Of a stretch of 23,418 nt of DNA, positions 22,795 to 23,418 are shown in pieces (position 1 is the stretch's first letter; each line of letters opens with the position of its first letter). The notes below the pieces were generated by a model. The model had not been told where the DNA came from. It did no database searches and worked only from the letters and a program-made list of their open reading frames with translations. Origin of the DNA: a virus. The position numbers and the translations under genes were made by a program. The stretch lies in IMG/VR virus record IMGVR_UViG_3300047352_000503, positions 1 to 23,418 of that record. The stretch is one strand, 5' to 3'.

Positions 22795-22938
22795 ATGAAA
22801 ATTTCAAACAAAGAAAAATTAATTTTACTAGAAGCTTTATACCCAATAGTAGAAAACGAAATTAAAAACTTTAGACCTAATACCGATTTTAAAAAACACA
22901 AAGAGAAAGCAGATTTATTATATAAACTACGACAATAG
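22795..22938 (+). CDS. Small helical-hairpin protein, 47 aa
   Basis: ATG at 22795, TAG at 22936-22938. MKISNKEKLILLEALYPIVE is a clear amphipathic helix, followed by NEIKNFRPNTDFKKHKEKAD and LLYKLRQ, a second helix. The layout (N-[KL]-[EQ]-K-x-I[IL]L-x-AL, then a polar linker and a leucine/lysine helix) resembles the 43-aa protein at 23220-23351, so the two may be diverged paralogues. The stop codon lies inside the first arm of a long inverted repeat. Function unknown. Confidence 0.65.
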   Translation: MKISNKEKLILLEALYPIVENEIKNFRPNTDFKKHKEKADLLYKLRQ

Positions 22939-23025
22939 CCTGTTATTATATATATATAACTACCTATTGTCACATATAATTGGTATTACATAAATACACA
23001 TAAAGTGTTACACATACAACACTTT
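22931..23025 (+). other. Two successive inverted repeats after the 47-aa gene
   Basis: GACAATAG (22931-22938, including the stop codon) pairs with CTATTGTC (22964-22971). Nested inside are GTTAT (22942-22946) and ATAAC (22956-22960) around a TA-rich loop. A second perfect hairpin follows: AAAGTGTT (23002-23009) with AACACTTT (23018-23025), 8-base loop. Neither has a long T run. They may serve as a termination or RNA-processing region, or as protein-binding sites. The gap from 22939 to 23162 has no strongly supported gene. Confidence 0.5.
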
Positions 23026-23043
23026 GTTACAATACAAATAATT

Positions 23044-23136
23044 TACCCCCTTTTGGGAGATAAAGAAGAATGTACTCAGCTTATTTATTTTCAATGCTTT
23101 ATGAGTTATTCGGCATTAAATTGGGGGTATTTTTTT
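23044..23136 (+). terminator. Possible long-range terminator or switch
   Basis: TACCCCC (23044-23050) can pair with GGGGGTA (23123-23129), which is followed by T residues through 23136, as in an intrinsic terminator. The same C run can instead form a small CCC-TTTT-GGG hairpin with 23055-23057. The two pairings exclude each other. The long intervening loop makes efficient termination uncertain. Confidence 0.3.
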
Positions 23137-23147
23137 ATGTCTGTTGA
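23070..23147 (+). CDS. Possible 25-aa hydrophobic peptide
   Basis: ATG at 23070, TGA at 23145-23147, encoding a hydrophobic peptide (MYSAYLFSMLYELFGIKLGV plus FFYVC) that could span a membrane. It is preceded by GGGAGATAAAGAAGA, the only purine-rich stretch before a start codon in this region that resembles a ribosome-binding site. It has no repeat element of its own and lies between the CCCCC and GGGGG arms described above. Such short ORFs arise easily by chance, so this is weak. Confidence 0.25.
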   Translation: MYSAYLFSMLYELFGIKLGVFFYVC

Positions 23148-23162
23148 CGGAAGTGTAAAAAC

Positions 23163-23195
23163 ACGGAGTAAACACGTGTTGAATTGGATAATATA
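23163..23195 (+). promoter_or_regulatory. Promoter-like repeat, copy 6
   Basis: ACGGAGTAAACACGT, 7 bases, TGGATAATATA. It ends 24 bases before the ATG at 23220. An ATG at 23197 would give a ten-codon leader ORF whose stop overlaps the main start, a possible translational coupling specific to this copy. Confidence 0.7.
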
Positions 23196-23219
23196 AATGA
23201 ACATAAAAACCAAAGCAAA

Positions 23220-23351
23220 ATGCAATTAACAAACTTACAAAAAACAATTATTTTAATAGCTTTAGAAGACTATAATAATACAGAATCTAGAGTTGAAGTA
23301 CAACAAGAAGTTACAAGATTAATTAAAGCATTTGAAAAACATATAAAATAA
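23220..23351 (+). CDS. Small helical-hairpin protein, 43 aa
   Basis: ATG at 23220, TAA at 23349-23351. MQLTNLQKTIILIALEDYNN is a hydrophobic-faced helix. TESRVEVQQEVTRLIKAFEK and HIK form a second. It resembles the 47-aa protein in helix order and in the K-x-I[IL]L-x-AL core. The leader AAAACCAAAGCAAA before the ATG is nearly repeated before the next gene (AAAACCAAAGAAAG), hinting at a shared translation signal. Function unknown. Confidence 0.65.
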   Translation: MQLTNLQKTIILIALEDYNNTESRVEVQQEVTRLIKAFEKHIK

Positions 23352-23370
23352 ACCTTAAAACCAAAGAAAG

Positions 23371-23418
23371 ATGAGCAATATGACCCATTGTAGATTTCAC
23401 AATACTAATTTAGACTTA
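23371..23418 (+). CDS. MSNMTHCRF-type phage protein, 3' end cut by window edge
   Basis: ATG at 23371, open to the right edge; 16 residues visible, MSNMTHCRFHNTNLDL. I recognise this opening from a small protein widespread in phages (MSNMSYCRFQNT..DL.DC), whose function is unknown to me. It is probably a second gene on the copy-6 message, 19 bases after the preceding stop, with an AAAACCAAAGAAAG leader. Confidence 0.65.
   Translation, partial: MSNMTHCRFHNTNLDL

Noticed and set aside
21486-23195. CRISPR array or replication iterons
   Set aside because: Repeats are 260-415 bases apart with ORFs between them, always in the same orientation ahead of a start codon. This fits promoters better, although an origin function is not excluded.
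23163-23195. Operator palindrome ACACGTGT
   Set aside because: The palindrome occurs only in copy 6. The other copies continue with different bases, so it is not a shared feature of the element.
23005-23196. 63-aa plus-strand ORF
   Set aside because: It runs through hairpins and through promoter-like copy 6, and its composition is not protein-like compared with neighbours.

Overview
This window is a piece of a tailed double-stranded DNA phage genome (Caudoviricetes), AT-rich and of the type seen in marine viral metagenomes. No integrase, rRNA, tRNA, CRISPR array or insertion sequence was seen. Almost no gene has a Shine-Dalgarno sequence. Start codons follow A/T-rich leaders such as AAATT-ATG or AATAA-ATG, which fits a Bacteroidota (flavobacterial) host, although a host is not proven. 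Many short proteins resemble families I know from uncultured marine phages (the GroES-like protein before the terminase, the 3TM holin, GLGDT..KIT...CGC..RK, FLRGDN-W fibre repeats, SFCAR basic proteins).

Layout. From 21206 down to 1 every gene lies on the minus strand and is packed almost without gaps, as in a late transcription unit. In transcription order it carries: a 31-residue YLG-repeat peptide; two very large fibre/adhesin genes (807 and 1379 aa) that share an N-terminal docking segment; a 332-aa fibre-like protein; two tandem paralogous glycine-rich adhesins (391 and 414 aa); a 41-aa tail peptide; and a third glycine-rich protein. A chaperonin cassette follows (unknown 96-aa gene, GroEL, GroES, in the reverse of the usual order). 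Next come a 148-aa gene, small proteins, a 50-aa membrane protein and an M15 peptidase endolysin. A run of very basic or low-complexity small proteins, a small HExxH protein, a 3TM holin and a coiled-coil protein lead to a second GroES-like protein, a probable small terminase and the large terminase. The large terminase runs off the left edge.

From 21486 to the right edge the coding strand switches to plus and the style changes. There are at least seven tiny ORFs (43 to 66 aa). Most are preceded by one of six copies of a 33-bp promoter-like element (ACGGRGcAAACACGT, exactly 7 nt, TGGATAATAWA), set 14 to 24 nt before the start codon. Two strong intrinsic terminators separate units, so the region looks like an array of independent promoter/mini-gene/terminator cassettes. 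This is the least conventional part of the window and resembles an early host-takeover or anti-defence locus, but no function can be assigned. Between the two halves is a divergent control region of about 280 bp.

The late genes work together as follows: terminases package DNA, fibres and adhesins bind the host surface, the phage chaperonin pair probably helps fold structural proteins, and holin plus M15 peptidase release progeny. One fibre contains a segment with the ligand pattern of a blue-copper (cupredoxin) site.
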